A stretch of 64,000 nucleotides of DNA. Source: Rotaria socialis (lineage: Eukaryota; Rotifera; Eurotatoria; Philodinida; Philodinidae). The DNA is taken from the NCBI GenBank assembly GCA_905331475.1, contig CAJNYU010000181.1, positions 1 through 64,000 on the forward strand, written 5' to 3'. The notes under the pieces are model-generated. The model worked only from the letters and a program-made list of their open reading frames with translations, did not search any database and was not told the DNA's origin. This document shows, in pieces, positions 34,895-51,587 of the stretch (position 1 is the first letter of the stretch; every line of letters starts with the position of its first letter). A program made the translations under genes and the position numbers.

Positions 34895-35170
34895 GAGCGA
34901 AAGAGAGAGAGAGAACAGCGGAAATGAATGGAAGTGAAGCAATATGGTTTGAGATGAATAATCAATCTAGTAGCACTGGAGTTTGGTTTTTTTTTGCAAT
35001 GTTTCAATGCTGAGCAAGCCAAACAAAAAAAAAATAACAAACAAAGAGACACAACGCAATACGATTTACATGTTAAACAGATGAAAAATAAATAAATAAA
35101 CCGAAAACATGTTTCATATCGCTCACAAAGAAACACAAATAAGATTGACTAAAAGTGTCGTGAAGTATTA

Positions 35171-35920
35171 TCACAAGTCTTTTTTATTTGTATCTACTGC
35201 CGGTTTAACGTATTTATCTTTAACTTCATTGATACGTTTAATAAATTCTGATTTTTCAATAAAATCAACACTTTCACCCCAATCGCTTAAGATCTTTTTT
35301 AAATCTTTCACTTTTAATTTATTTAAATCCACTGCATTCACATCAATTTGTTTTTCTAAACAATAGAAAAATAATAAGATAAACTTTGATTAAAAACAAA
35401 CGAAGAAAATTTACCATATTTGAGATCACATATTTGTGGATTTGTTTTTGAAAGTCTTTCGCGACAGACTTTTTCGATTGGTATACCCCATGATAATGGC
35501 TTCGATAAATCGCCTATAGCATAGGTCGCAGATGTTTCTAATGCACCAATATAATAACACTAGAAAAAAAGAATACAGACAATTGTAATGACTTAATATT
35601 AAAATTAAAAAAAAGATTTATTACCAATCGATGTTCTTTTGAATCAACTTTCGTTTTACTACAATATTTTTTGAATCCTTTTTCTATTTTTTCAGGATTT
35701 ACTTTTTCATCATTTGTTAATGATTCGAAAAATGTACCGATCGTTTTAATACATACTAAAAAAGTTATAAGTAGAATAAGAATTGATAGCTACATGAAGA
35801 TGTTAACAATTTATTTATACCTTCACAATGTGTTTCGTCGACAGCTTTTTTCGATTGAACTGTTGAAAATGCGAATAAAATAATAACAATAAGAAATGTA
35901 AAATAGGATAATGATTGCAT
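35171..35920 (-). CDS. MANF: MANF/CDNF-family ER protein lacking the CXXC motif
   Basis: Mesencephalic astrocyte-derived neurotrophic factor family: ER-resident, secreted on stress. Four exons: 35920-35821, 35755-35625, 35559-35415 and 35355-35171, all joints in frame, about 186 residues. Residues 1-23 are a signal peptide. The saposin-like domain keeps all six Cys (CEVC, YC, LCYYIGA, VC, QIC). [20 protein letters not shown] and LSDWGES match the C-terminal SAP-like domain. Where other MANFs have CKGC after the WGE motif this protein has VDFI, so the redox-like CXXC is missing. It ends KKDL, a probable ER retrieval signal. Confidence 0.95.
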
Positions 35921-38231
35921 AGTTTCCACAATACAATTAAAGTATGAATCTGCTGATTATGCACAGACGATTTAAAACGAAAATATGGAAGAGATGAGAC
36001 GATATTTTATTCGGTTGTGAGTGCGTGGCGTGGTAGGAATAAGTTCGTCGAAACTTACCGTTGTCAAATAATAATTTGATTAAATAAGAACCAATGAAAA
36101 GAAAGGAAATAACCTTTGCAAAAATGTCGCTACATTAAGTAAAGAAACATACGTTTGTTTCATCCGAATTAAGCCGCCTCTTTTTTTAAATACTCTAAAA
36201 ATCAAAACTTGTACAAATAAAGTCAATTCTCAACAATTGAAGTTTCCAACAGAAAATATTTTAGCTTGAATTAGATTTAGTTAAATGAGAACAAAACTTA
36301 AAGCCATCCGAAATTAATAAAAATACAAGATCAGGCATTATATCCTAGTCGATTCTAAATGACTTTGATCGATTCTGTTATTGATAATGAATATGAGTAT
36401 TCAAAATGTATGCACAAACTAAAAAATGTAGTTGTATTCAATGTAAACAAATAGTAATTATTAACTCTCTCTTCTGCTTATTATTATTATTTCAGCATAT
36501 TTGGTGGATAGTATTTACGGTACTAGTCAATGTATTGCTACCTACATAGATTATATCTTAGGTTTTCATCGATGAGGACTATTGATAGTTCAAACATACT
36601 TTATAAGAACTGCCGTTTGATAATACTAACACAATTGACAATGAACAAAACACAAACGAAAAAAGAAATTTGTATATTTTGAAAGATGTATTTTATTTAA
36701 AACTTAAACCTATCCTAAAGTATGCTGACTGATAGGTTTTCATGAGTTGAAAAATGTCTCTTTCTTCTAAAAAGATTCTATGTAAAAAAGCGAAATTTTT
36801 TACTAGACAACTTATCGAACATCACTTTCAGAATTTGTTCATTTTTCTTTTCATTTCACTATCTGTTTTTCCTCATAAAAGATATAAACATTTAAAAATT
36901 ATTGGAACCGTTATTATTTATCATTTATATTTCTTGATTTACACCTTCATGCATAATACATAATACCGGAACTTTCATCAAGGTATAGTTTGAATATTTC
37001 TCTTAATAATTAGGAAATGGTCGGCACATTCCTACGCAAAAAGTGCTAATACGAGCTGAAAAAATCTATTCTTGTTTGAAAAATAATTTTTGGTGTCTGC
37101 CATAATCTGTCATTCGTGCAGAACCATAGTCGATCCATTTTTTTGTACGGAAGTACATTGCTTGGATCTCGGATGTCTACACATTCATACATGAAATTGA
37201 AATAATATCCTATGCTTGTCAAGTCAGAAACAAGGTTCATTTATCAGGAAAGAGATTGAAGTTGGAAAAATACTGTAAATTGTTCATCTTTTTTTTATAA
37301 AGACGGTGATAAAGTCAAGGTGTTTCATCAATGACCGAAAAGAATGAATTTTCTGTTCGCATTTTACTTATTGAAGCATACAGAGAATCTCAAAGTTATT
37401 GAAGTAAATTTTAAAATGGTCGAAAGTCATCTTAATCAAAATGCCAGTGTTATAATATTGTGTTTTCATTTTCATTTGTAAAAATTATAAACTGTTCAAG
37501 TTTATTTTGTATTTACATTATTATTACTATGAAATATATTCATATTAGGTTTTCATTTTCCATCATACTATACGGATATAATGAAACAAATGCAAAAAAA
37601 ATTTGTTCGACTTCAAACATCCTAAGATTTTTCTTTACCTAAAAAATATTATGAAGTCAAATAGAAAATCGACGAGATTAAAAATGGTTCAAAAATTTTC
37701 TTTTAACAGAAGAAGAAAGACTGATGAACTCAATAAAAATATAACAGGAAACTATATGTAACCATAAAAATCTATTTAGTGCGTCCGTCGTTACAATTTT
37801 TTCTGATAGTACTTTTTCCTTTGACTTCAACAAGTTATGTGTTAACGGGGAATTTTTGAAGTTTTATTCAACATAAAATACTAAATTGATAAATGATGAT
37901 AACAATAATACTCTACCGTATTGATTGATATTCAATCGGTTTATTGCTGATTACTAGACTACATTAGTGATTAACCAGTATTTTGTTTTTCGAAACAATT
38001 ACTAGGCATAAAATAACAAAATTTATTGTAATTATGTAACCAAATATTAATTGCAATTCGAATCTGATCAATTTCATTAAAAAGTTAATAGACTCCAATA
38101 TACTCGCAGTTTTCCTTTTTCCGTGTGATTGAGTCAAGTTTTTGGATAAAACCAAGCAAATTTAATTGATGATGACTGATTTATTCATAATGAATTTATA
38201 CAAAACAACATATGTTTCCGAAGTTTCGTTC
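35921..38231. other. Intergenic, no gene seen
   Basis: 2.3 kb of AT-rich sequence upstream of MANF and downstream of PPIL4. Only short unsupported reading frames. Confidence 0.55.
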
Positions 38232-39712
38232 TCAACGTCTAGATTTGAACTTTTTCGATGAAGCTGATGATGATGATGGTCGTGGCAGTGGCGGTGGCGG
38301 TGGCGACCGTTGAGGTCTGTTCACTTTAAGCCGCCGTTGCTTTTTGTAATAATCCCATTTAGCTTTTGCTACACTTTGACTAAAATCTACATGTATTCGT
38401 CGATCATCAATCAGTACATTATCCATTTTAAAATAAGCTTGTTCCGCATCTTCTTCATTTTCATATTCAATAAATGCATAACAAAGAGAATCGCCCGTCT
38501 TTTTATCTCGTACAATATCACAACTAGTAATTTCACCAAATCGACTAAATATTGTTTCTAAATCTTCATCAGTTGTAACTTGATTTAATTTACACACGAA
38601 TAAAACATTTTCTGGTGGTTTCATATCAGCCTACACAAAAAAGAAGTTGTTTAATGAAAAAATAATCAAAATTTTCCGATTAATCATTATTTGTTTTAAT
38701 TTACCGGAAAGTATTTTTTTGTCTTTATTAGTTACTATATTCAATAGAGTTAACAAGATGGTTATGCTCGAAATTTCTTAAAAAATGTTCCAAATCATTT
38801 ATGATCATATTTTTACTATTCATTTGTTACATAACATTAAAAAACACATGTTTTTTAAATATTCAATCAAGAGATAATTGACTTGTTAAAGCAGGAGTTT
38901 GCGAAAAATTTCTATCGATTAATTTTCTTTACACTCTGTTACTGAGATATAATGATTACGATAATGAAATTAGACTGAGAACTAAAACAAAAACGGTAAC
39001 ATACCTCTGGTAAATCTCCAATAAGTTCAAGAATCTGTGCTCTGGCCTGAGCTTCTTTTTCTTCAATATAATCTTTAATTTCGTCGTCTGTTTTTCCTTC
39101 TATTCTATCTTCATCGAACATTTCATCAAATGCAATCATTGACGATTTCACACGTTCGATAGTTGGTGATGGCGAACGTTCAGGTATATCTAATGATGAT
39201 GGAATTTTAAATGGATTTGATAGAATAACTGTATGTATAATACGTAAATCATGATAGGGTCTATAGTCACGATCAACAACGGCTATATTTATTTTATCTA
39301 ATACATCCCAACCATCGACAACTTCACCAAAAACAGTATGAATACCATCTAGTGAATCAAGATTTGATGATAATGTAAGAAAAAATTGCGAACCATGCTG
39401 ATTATTTGAATTATTAACCATTGAAACAGCTCCACGTTTACGATGTTTAATGTATGGTTTTTTTTCCATGTCAAAATATTTCGCTTGTTCACCATATAAT
39501 TCTCTATAAATTGATTCACCTCCACGACCTGTGCCAGTTGGATCACCAGTTTGTGCAATAAAATTTGTTTGTATGGAATGAAATAAACAAAAATTATAAT
39601 ATTTTACTGCACATAAAAATAGAAAATTTTTGCACGTGGTTGGTCGTTCTTCGTGATATAAATCAATTGTTATATCACCCAGTGTTGTTTCGAGTACAAC
39701 AGACATTTTCAA
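38232..39712 (-). CDS. PPIL4: Peptidyl-prolyl isomerase-like 4 (cyclophilin + RRM), short tail
   Basis: Spliceosome-associated cyclophilin. Two exons: 39712-39005 and 38630-38232; joint [16 protein letters not shown] in frame; 368 residues. The cyclophilin domain (1-165) includes [16 protein letters not shown] and [14 protein letters not shown]. The acidic linker is followed by an RRM with LFVCKLN (RNP2) and LCYAFIEY (RNP1), plus [20 protein letters not shown], nearly identical to human. The human protein has a further ~120-residue RS/Lys-rich tail; here only a short Pro/Ser/Lys segment ending KKFKSRR remains. Start could be the first or second Met (MKMSVV). Confidence 0.96.
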
Positions 39713-40164
39713 AATCTAGCATAGACAAGTAAAAGAAAAAGAACATTTATGTATAAATATGTTTATATGCATTCGTTTTATTTATTTATATTCTTTTTTT
39801 GGTTAATCTTTCCTTTAAGATTTTTTATTTTTTTTGGGTTCATTTGTTGTTTTTGTTACTTTGTTATATGTGCTACAAGCATATGTATATACAGCAGTTG
39901 AACCAAACAAAAAACAGACATAGGAAAAAAGAAAAAACGAACAGTTTCGAGTAACGACACACACAAAAGAAGAAGAGAATTTTATTTTTTCAGTTTTATT
40001 CTTTTTTTTTTGTTTTTCTGTTTTGTTCCTTAAAATGGAAAAAAGCCAAAAACAAATGGAATAGAGAAAGAGAGACAAGAAGGTTTTGAACAAGTATAAA
40101 GAAAGACACGAGAGTACATCCAACAACAGCAACTCTAATGTATTATGTAGAAATGTTTCGATAG
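39713..40164. other. Spacer between PPIL4 and poly(A) polymerase
   Basis: Low-complexity T-rich sequence, no gene. Both neighbours are on the minus strand. Confidence 0.5.
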
Positions 40165-43749
<3,585 letters not shown>

Positions 43750-44893
43750 GACTAAATTTATGATATTAGAAGCATAACGTAAACTTGACGTTATAATAAG
43801 TCTTTCAAAATGAAAGATGCTACTATTAATACTATTTAAGTAAACATAATCGTTCTAAAAAAGAAATTTCTAGTAATCAAAATGATATGACGACAGACAA
43901 ACAGACATGCATCACTTTTTCCTCATCCTCCAATTCTATCATATAATTTGATAGATTAATAAACCAATGAAAATCAAGATCATGACCGCTGTTATTTTTT
44001 TTAACATGCTAATGCATATTTATTGTTCATCGATATTGTACTTCAAAAATTCAGTTTAATATTATGAACTCAATGAAGATTTACATTTAGAATAAAATAT
44101 TTTATTATTTAAAAATAATTAAACGTAAATAAAATAAATAAATCGGTCGTGTCAATATAGTTAGATTATTGAACATAAGGACGCAGATGTTCATCTAATG
44201 ATTGCTTAAGAAATTTGCTTTTTTTTGCTCTTTACTATTCTTTTAGATGATTGAAGAAAGTTGTGTTTTAGCCAAAGAATATTTTTGTGCTAATAATACT
44301 CAGAAACTCTTATAAATGATAATCAATACCGACAACAATAGAATTCAATGTTCTGTCATTATATTATCGATAGAATTCAAGTGAAATTTACTTGTGATTT
44401 TACTTTATTTTACAGTGAATCTGTATTTATAAGGTATGTATATAGAAAAAAATGATTCATTTTTTAAAAGTATTTTACAATATACTTGAGCTATTTTTAC
44501 AATCACTTGACAGACAACAACAGTAACATCATCGATCATTTTCTTTTTTCTGGTAGCACGTTGATACGTTTCTTCTTGTTTATTTCTCTTGTTATCGCTG
44601 AATAGACATAGAATCCTTTCATATTTTTTTATTCCAAATTTTGTGTTATTAGCACTATAGAAGAACGCCAAATGTGACATATGAGCATATGTGATTCATT
44701 TGCTTGTTTACTAGACTCCTATCTGTAGAATAAAAAAGAAACGAAAAAAAAATTTTTGGAATAGTGTATATCATCGGTTTTGTGCTTCATATGAATACGT
44801 GATGACGAAGTCCAGAAAGCATTGTAAAAATATAAAAGATTCGTCTGTCAATACGAACGAAAAAGAATACGTACATATAAATACTGTAAAAAC
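43750..44893. other. Divergent promoter region, no gene seen
   Basis: 1.1 kb between the start of poly(A) polymerase (-) and the first proposed Ena exon (+). A T-rich acceptor-like ag precedes the PAP ATG by 2 bases on the minus strand. Confidence 0.45.
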
Positions 44894-47143
44894 ATGCGCA
44901 AATTTAACGCGTTTCGACTCAAACTTCATCGTGATTCCTCTCATCGCGCACAGTCAACGACGGCAACAACATCAACATTAATACCTCATCCGAGATCATC
45001 TACAATTGTAAATACTGATCACACAACGCCTACTCAACCTATTACTATCTCAGCACCGATCATTCATAGTCATGAAAAGGTTGTGATTAACTGCAAATAC
45101 CATCCCAATGAAACCTATAATGAGGAACAGGCAGCAATTATAGTCAATGACAACAAGGAAAAACAAATAGTGATGTCAGAAGAATCCGAAAAATTGTCTG
45201 ATGAATTTAATCATATCGATGATCAGGTAGATTAGAATGAAGAAAGGACAACATACAAATTGTTGCTTTTCGTTTTTGCCCATCTTCTTCCTAACTAACA
45301 TAGATAGCAGAATAAAAGTCGTCTTATCTCTGTTTTGTTCTTGGTTCAGGCTTCTTGACATTTACATTTAATATTCATTGAACTTAAGAATCATACTTAT
45401 ATATTCTTCAGTAAAGATAACTGAGAAAAATGCTAAACATTTTACTCCATATAAATTGAGGTCATCCCTTAATATTACTTTTAGGATTCTATTCTATGAT
45501 CGTGTATAGAGATGAAATGGTGCGAATATGCCGCCGTTAGCAGACTCGCATACGGATAATTGATTAGCATTTTTACTCCGTTCTTTGCCGTCTATCCTAC
45601 TGAGAGAAGAAAAAGAAGAAGAAAGACATTGCATGATGTTGCATGCGTTTAGGATAATCGTCCGAAGCATCTGTTGTTTTTTTGTTGTCATAGTTAACGG
45701 CGATTCCTTAAAAGATAACAGAAAAAATTTTCTATGTGCATTTATGCCATCCATATCATAGCTTGTTGATTGATTCTTTTTCTATTGAGTTTAATCAGCA
45801 TTAGTGAATGGTACCAAACATGAAAAAAAAGGAGACAAACAAATATTCGTTATGTATCATCTTTATCTTTATTTGGCATAACCTTCTCTATATTTCATAT
45901 ATATATATATATCAATTGATTAGATTGCACAAGATCTATCCTTTATGTTAAATCTATCACTAATAACACACACACGCGTATATATATATATATATACAAT
46001 GACACTTTGTCTATCTCTACTTGCGCTTATATGAACAAAGCACATGCGAGTAATCATCAATATACACAAGTATATAGTACTTTATAAATTGCAGCTATAA
46101 GAACGACGCCAAATACAACAAACGTAGGAATAAAAAGAAAAAAAGAATAAGATGGAATATTCTCCTGGTGATGATACCACTTCAGTATACGTCATCTGCT
46201 CTATCTAATATTCTTCTTTGCATTCACACATACAAACACATACACACGTGCATATTGTTCTCCTATTGCGTCAAGTGAAAAAGAAGGAATAAGTGAGAGG
46301 AGATTATTTTGGCAGTAAGATGTCGACAGCGTAGACACTGCTTGAGGCTTCATCATCATCATCATCATCATCATCAAACTTGAGAAGTACTAACAAGGTA
46401 TAAGAGATAAGAGACTTGTCAACACTGAACAATAAAAAAACTAAATATAATACATACGAACTATAGTATTCTTTTTTGTTTTGTTCCTCTCTTAGCCTAT
46501 TTCATCTTTATCGATATCAAGTAACCAGTCATCTTCATCAATAAAACAAGGTGAATCCCCACCAATAGCAACAACAACATCGACAACAATAATGGTTGGA
46601 AATACTCCGAAAGAAGATATTTTAATAAGTTGTAAAGCAACAGCAATGATATATAACGATACACAAAAGAAATGGATACATTGTGCACCAAATGGTCCAG
46701 CTAAAATTCAATTACTATTTGCTCCTGAAACGCAAACATATCGTATTGTTGGTCGACAGATTCAAAATCATGAAGTTGTTTTAAATCATTCGATAATTAA
46801 AGGTATCAAATATAATCAAGCAACACCTACATTTCATCAGTGGCGTGATCAATCGTGTGTATATGGATTAAATTTTTCATCGAAACTTGATGCACAAGAA
46901 TTTGGTGCCACAATGATGAAGATTCTAGAAAGTGTCAATGGTTCTACTAATATGTCTTCCCAGACGAATACTAATGCTCCAACAACTCTTCCATCGTCGA
47001 CGCTGAATAATAATAATAATAACAGCAGCACAACGTCTTATATACGTCAAACTAGCCAACCTTCTTCTTCGCTTTCTTCCACAGCAACGACGGCAGTATC
47101 TACCCATTCCACATCTACAACTTCTTCCGTATCTGAGTCTCAG

Positions 47144-47183
<40 letters not shown>

Positions 47184-47941
47184 CGACCTCGTCTTACAAT
47201 AATCAATTGCATCCAAATTTAAACTCCATCAATTCCATACCAATTTCTACGAGTAATAATAATTATTATAGTCAACAACATCAACTAACTGAAGACGAAG
47301 AAACAAATTACGCACTTATTTCTGATTCATATTCATCATACGGTGATACTTCAATAAATAAAAATAATAATATTCCACCAGCTCCACCATTGAATTCAAA
47401 TATGCCAACTTCAGGTAGTGCTCCTTCTGTCGCTCCACCACCACCACCGCCGCCACCACCACCACCACCACCTCCACCACCATTGCCTAACAATTTAGCT
47501 GGTGGACCACCACCACACCCAGCGCCTGCACTAGTTCTACCTGCTGCTAATGGAAATGGTGGTGCAAATGCAACACGAAAAACAAGTACTACTTCGGGTG
47601 CTCCACAAATGGACTTAATGTCTGAAATGGCAGCAAAATTTGCTCAACGACGTAAAGTTGTTGATGAAAATGTAAAACCTGATTCATCGCATGCAAATAA
47701 TACTAATAAAGCATCATCAAAATTGACGGCAGCAACTTTACCACCAACAACAACTGCACCTGTGCAGACATCGCCACGAATTGGTCGAAAAACAAATGAA
47801 TCTGGTTCAACAAATTATGCATCAGCTGATCTTGAAAAATTAAAAATTGAAATACTTACTGAAATAAAGAAAGATATTGAAAAAGCTAAACAAGAAATTC
47901 TTACTGCTATTCTTGATCAACAAAAACAAATCAAAAAATAA
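44894..47941 (+). CDS. ENAH: Ena/VASP actin regulator, with possible N-terminal extension
   Basis: Promotes actin filament elongation at barbed ends. The sure part is the exon ending at 47941 with Met at 46592 (449 residues). EVH1 domain: CKATAMIYNDTQKKWI, RIVGRQ and KGIKYNQATPTFHQWRDQ. Then come a Ser/Thr- and Gln-rich linker (Q14 run), a Pro-rich profilin-binding core (17 Pro in a row), an actin-binding motif MSEMAAKFAQRRKVV and a C-terminal coiled coil DLEKLKIEILTEIKKDIEKA for tetramerisation. The exon is open back to an acceptor at 46494-46495. A 111-codon ORF at 44894-45226 ends with CAG|gtagat in the phase that would join it in frame, giving a 592-residue form; this extension is inferred and not known in the family. 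Confidence 0.93.
45227..46495. other. Proposed Ena first intron, rich in microsatellites
   Basis: Contains (at)n at 45896-45912, ac/ta repeats at 45967-45997 and a (tca)n run at 46350-46376. No coding signal. Confidence 0.5.
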
Positions 47942-48651
47942 ATTATGTTATTACACTCAAACGAAAAATAAAATAATCTCTTTTTTTTAATTTCTTACAT
48001 TGCTATTTTTCTATTATATATTATTGTTGGCTATGTTAATGTGTTTGTGTATGTCTGTGTTGTTATCTTTAAATAGTTCCCTTGCTTTTTTCTCTCGTTT
48101 ATTTAAGCTTTTAGAAAAAAATCATGAAAATCCAAACTGTACAATTTGACAAGATGCTGCAATATTAATAAACAAATATTTTTTTCATTTTCGTCGTTCG
48201 CTTGTTTTTATTTACTTCTATAAACGTGCTGTTTTGTTTTACAAATATTTTTTTTTGAGGAATAAAGGATGTGCTATGACTTGAAAAGAAATTTTCTTTC
48301 TTCTTTTTGTCAGATATTTCATTTCATACTCCTCTATGTGCTTCTTCAGGCAGGTTTTTTTTTAATATTTTCTTTATTTATTTCCATTGAAAGAAACAAT
48401 AAACTGTTCTTATTCTGTACTAATATTTCAATAATTTTAATTGTTTTGTTCCTTTGTTTTTGTGTTCCTGGTATTTAATACGATGTTTCCTGTTGTTGAT
48501 ATTATATTGGCTCTTTGCTTTTGCTATCACATATTTTCTGTGTATCATTACTTGTGTTGTCTATGAAAACAAAGAAACATAACTAATACATTTATTTAAT
48601 GTCTTTTTTCTTCTCTTGTCATTAATGCATTTTTAGAACATCATAATCAAA

Positions 48652-51238
48652 ATGGAAATAACGACGTTTAATCAACGTAAAAATGTACCACGTATGTTTC
48701 AATTTCAACGTATGGAACGTATTGTTAAAGCTATGCAACATCCAACGTCAGGAGTACCTGTTCGTGAACAAAAATCATTTCTTTCAACAATACCAAATGC
48801 ATTCACGGGAGCTGATGTATCAGAATGGATCATAAAAAAATTACATGTTAAAGATCCTGGTGAAAAAAAAGATCATTTTTCTATAATTGAAAATAAATAT
48901 TTTTCCTTATCTAGCTGAAGCACTCCATCTTGCTTCATTATTATGTTATTATGGATACTTTTTTCATGTGACAACAAATGGGGCTGTCCAAATCAAGGAT
49001 GATAATGAACTATTTCGTTTTCAGGCACCTTATTTTTGGGTGTCGACTAATTGGACAACAGGCAATGCTGAATATGGTTTGTTGAAGAAGAATTTTGTTT
49101 TTTATTGTTCATCATCGATTTATTTACTTTTTTGGTTTTAGCTATTTATTTGCTGAAACGAACATTAAGAAATCGTCAACGACATGGTCTTGAAGAATAT
49201 GAAATGGTTCAATTATTGTTCATAGTTAGATAATTTTTAATCGATATAGGTGTTTTTTAGCGTGCACTAGATGATCTTAAAAAGAAACTGATTCATCAAT
49301 GGGATTTTGTAACCATGCAAGCTGAAGCTCAATTTCGGTATGAATCTTCTTATTGTAGAATATGCTTTGTGTAAAACACGATCTAAAACAAATATTGAAA
49401 TATATCGCGTAAAAATTTGCATTCATAACCCTCTTTCACAAGCTCTAACAGGCGATTTCTACAAAGTAGAATTTATTGTATTTTTCATTTTAATCTTGCC
49501 GAATTTGAGCTAATACTTTTGTTTTCTGCTTATATTTCTTTCTTTCTTTTCTTTTTCATTTTTAGTGTGCTCAAAGATCGTAAAAAAACTGATAAAACAA
49601 TAATTGATAGTCAAGAACGAGCTTTTTGGCGTGTTATGCGACCTTCAGTAAGTTTTCAAAAATAATTATTTTTAATGTGACAGAAAATGTATCCTGATCA
49701 ATAGCCGGATGAAGCATCAATACTCGAAATGGATATTCGACATGATATGTATGCTTATCGACTGATGAAACGTGAAGAAGTAGTGAAACGACGCGTAAGT
49801 TGAATGATTATTTTTCTTTTCTTGAATTTTATAAATCAAATCACTCAGCGAACAAAAATGATTGAACTACCATTTTTTCAGCTTGAATATCTTCAACATA
49901 CATTGACCAATCGAGTACGCACAAAGTCATCACAGACGCATCAAAGGTTTTTCTTTTCACCTCATTTATACATTTTTATTTGCGTCCCTACATCCTTATT
50001 TGATCGGCCGATGTTACCTATTTTCTATTTTTTACTCCAAAATGTTCACCCGATTGTTTCGTGTTGTTATAACTTTATTTTAATTGACTGAAAAATAGGA
50101 ATTCATATTTTTATTACACTTTTGTTTGTCTCTTTTGAATTATAGTTTATGCGCATTCTGCGAATTATTCACTGATTATGATCCATTTTTGGGTAATTGT
50201 TCGCCATCAAATCCATGGCTAACATCAGATACTGATCGGTGGACACTTATGCAACCCTTGTATGTTTTTAATCATATATAATATAAACGAAGGAAACATA
50301 TATATCTGATACATAGAGTTGATAATCCCACTCAACTTCGTGTTCGTCGTTGGTCATTTAGTTGTAAAGAACTTCTTTCCGATCCAACTGGTATATCTGA
50401 ATTTATGAAATTTTGTAAAGCCGATTTTTCAACGGAAAGTCTTCATTTTTACTTGCACGTACAAGAAATACGTCACTGTCCTTTAGCACAGATAAAACAA
50501 AAAGCAGATGCTGTCCATCGGTTTGTTTCATACAAGAACAAACTCTATATTTCAGTATCTTCTATTTATTAGAGAACATTTAGCACCAAATGCACCGCAA
50601 GAAGTTAATATTAATAATACAATACGAACAAAAATTATACAACAACTCGAAAATCCTTATCGGTAAAATAGGAAACTTGAAAATTTAAATTCGTATTAAT
50701 TTATTTTTGTTTTTAGCGAAATGTTCATTGAAGCAGAAAAACATATTGTTGAGTTAATGAAAAAAAATAGTTATCCACGTTTCATACAATCGGAACATTA
50801 TCGTAATCTTCTACAGAATGCACTTAATCCTTTGCCAAAGAAACCGTAAGAAAATTTTACTCATTGATTTATAAATACACTTTCAAATTTTTACTTTTAG
50901 TGGTATATTTCATTTTGTGAAAGATAATTATCTTCGTTTATCATCAAGTAGTAGTGATGAAGAATACGATTCAGATGATCAAGTTCGAAAAGTCGATAAT
51001 ACCTTGATGAATATCTCCGCTAATAATATCCAAAACAAAGCTCAACCTCTTGTTGGAACATTAGTAAATACAGCGGCTCTTGCAACGGCAGTTGTTACGA
51101 TGAGTTCAGCATCGATACAAGCTATCGACGGTGATGGTAAAAGGTAAAAAGAGAAACCGATATTTATTAGAAATTTCAAAAAAAATAATTTTTATTTCTT
51201 CTAGAATTTCTTTACAACGTCAAACAATCATGAAATAA
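48652..51238 (+). CDS. RGS7: R7-family regulator of G-protein signalling (RGS6/7/9/11 type)
   Basis: GTPase activator for Gi/o alpha subunits that works with Gbeta5. Thirteen exons: 48652-48859, 48915-49076, 49142-49206, 49261-49337, 49566-49647, 49705-49794, 49849-49946, 50146-50259, 50317-50519, 50573-50662, 50717-50845, 50901-51143, 51205-51238. Order: DEP (GADVSEWIIKKLHVKDP, YGYFFHV), DHEX (WDFVTMQAEAQFR, IDSQERAFWRV), GGL ending DYDPFLGNCSPSNPW, then RGS (RRWSFSCKELLSDP ... SYPRFIQSEHYRNLL). Two Galpha-contact residues differ from the usual: SEN is TES, and the Asp of DSYPRF is Asn; the loop Asn (EVNIN) is kept. The Ser/acidic tail is specific to this protein. Which R7 paralogue cannot be told. 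Confidence 0.93.
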
Positions 51239-51587
51239 AACTTTGCTCACTAATAAAAATAATTATATTTATAATTACTTCTTTTTATTTTTCCACGCAA
51301 TGCATTTCTTTTTCCATTTATTACTTAATGCTCATACTTATGCAGCCTCTTTTTGATGAATCAAATCTGTTTTTTTTCTCATATTTTTACATTCAGAGTA
51401 TATCAAAGTGTGTTTCTTACTTTAGTCAACATCTCAAATTAATGTCATATTTGTGTTCTCTTTCATTAAACTTAGTTCATGAATGCGTAGTGGCCATTTT
51501 TTTTTTAAAATTGTGCCGTTAAATCATCGCGAAAACTCATATAATAGAAAACTTTATTATATTTTTGCAAAACTATTTAACTTTTAG

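Noticed and set aside
46925-47493. Leu-rich and Gly-rich open frames antisense to Ena/VASP
   Set aside because: They are antisense readings of the Gln and Pro runs of the real gene.
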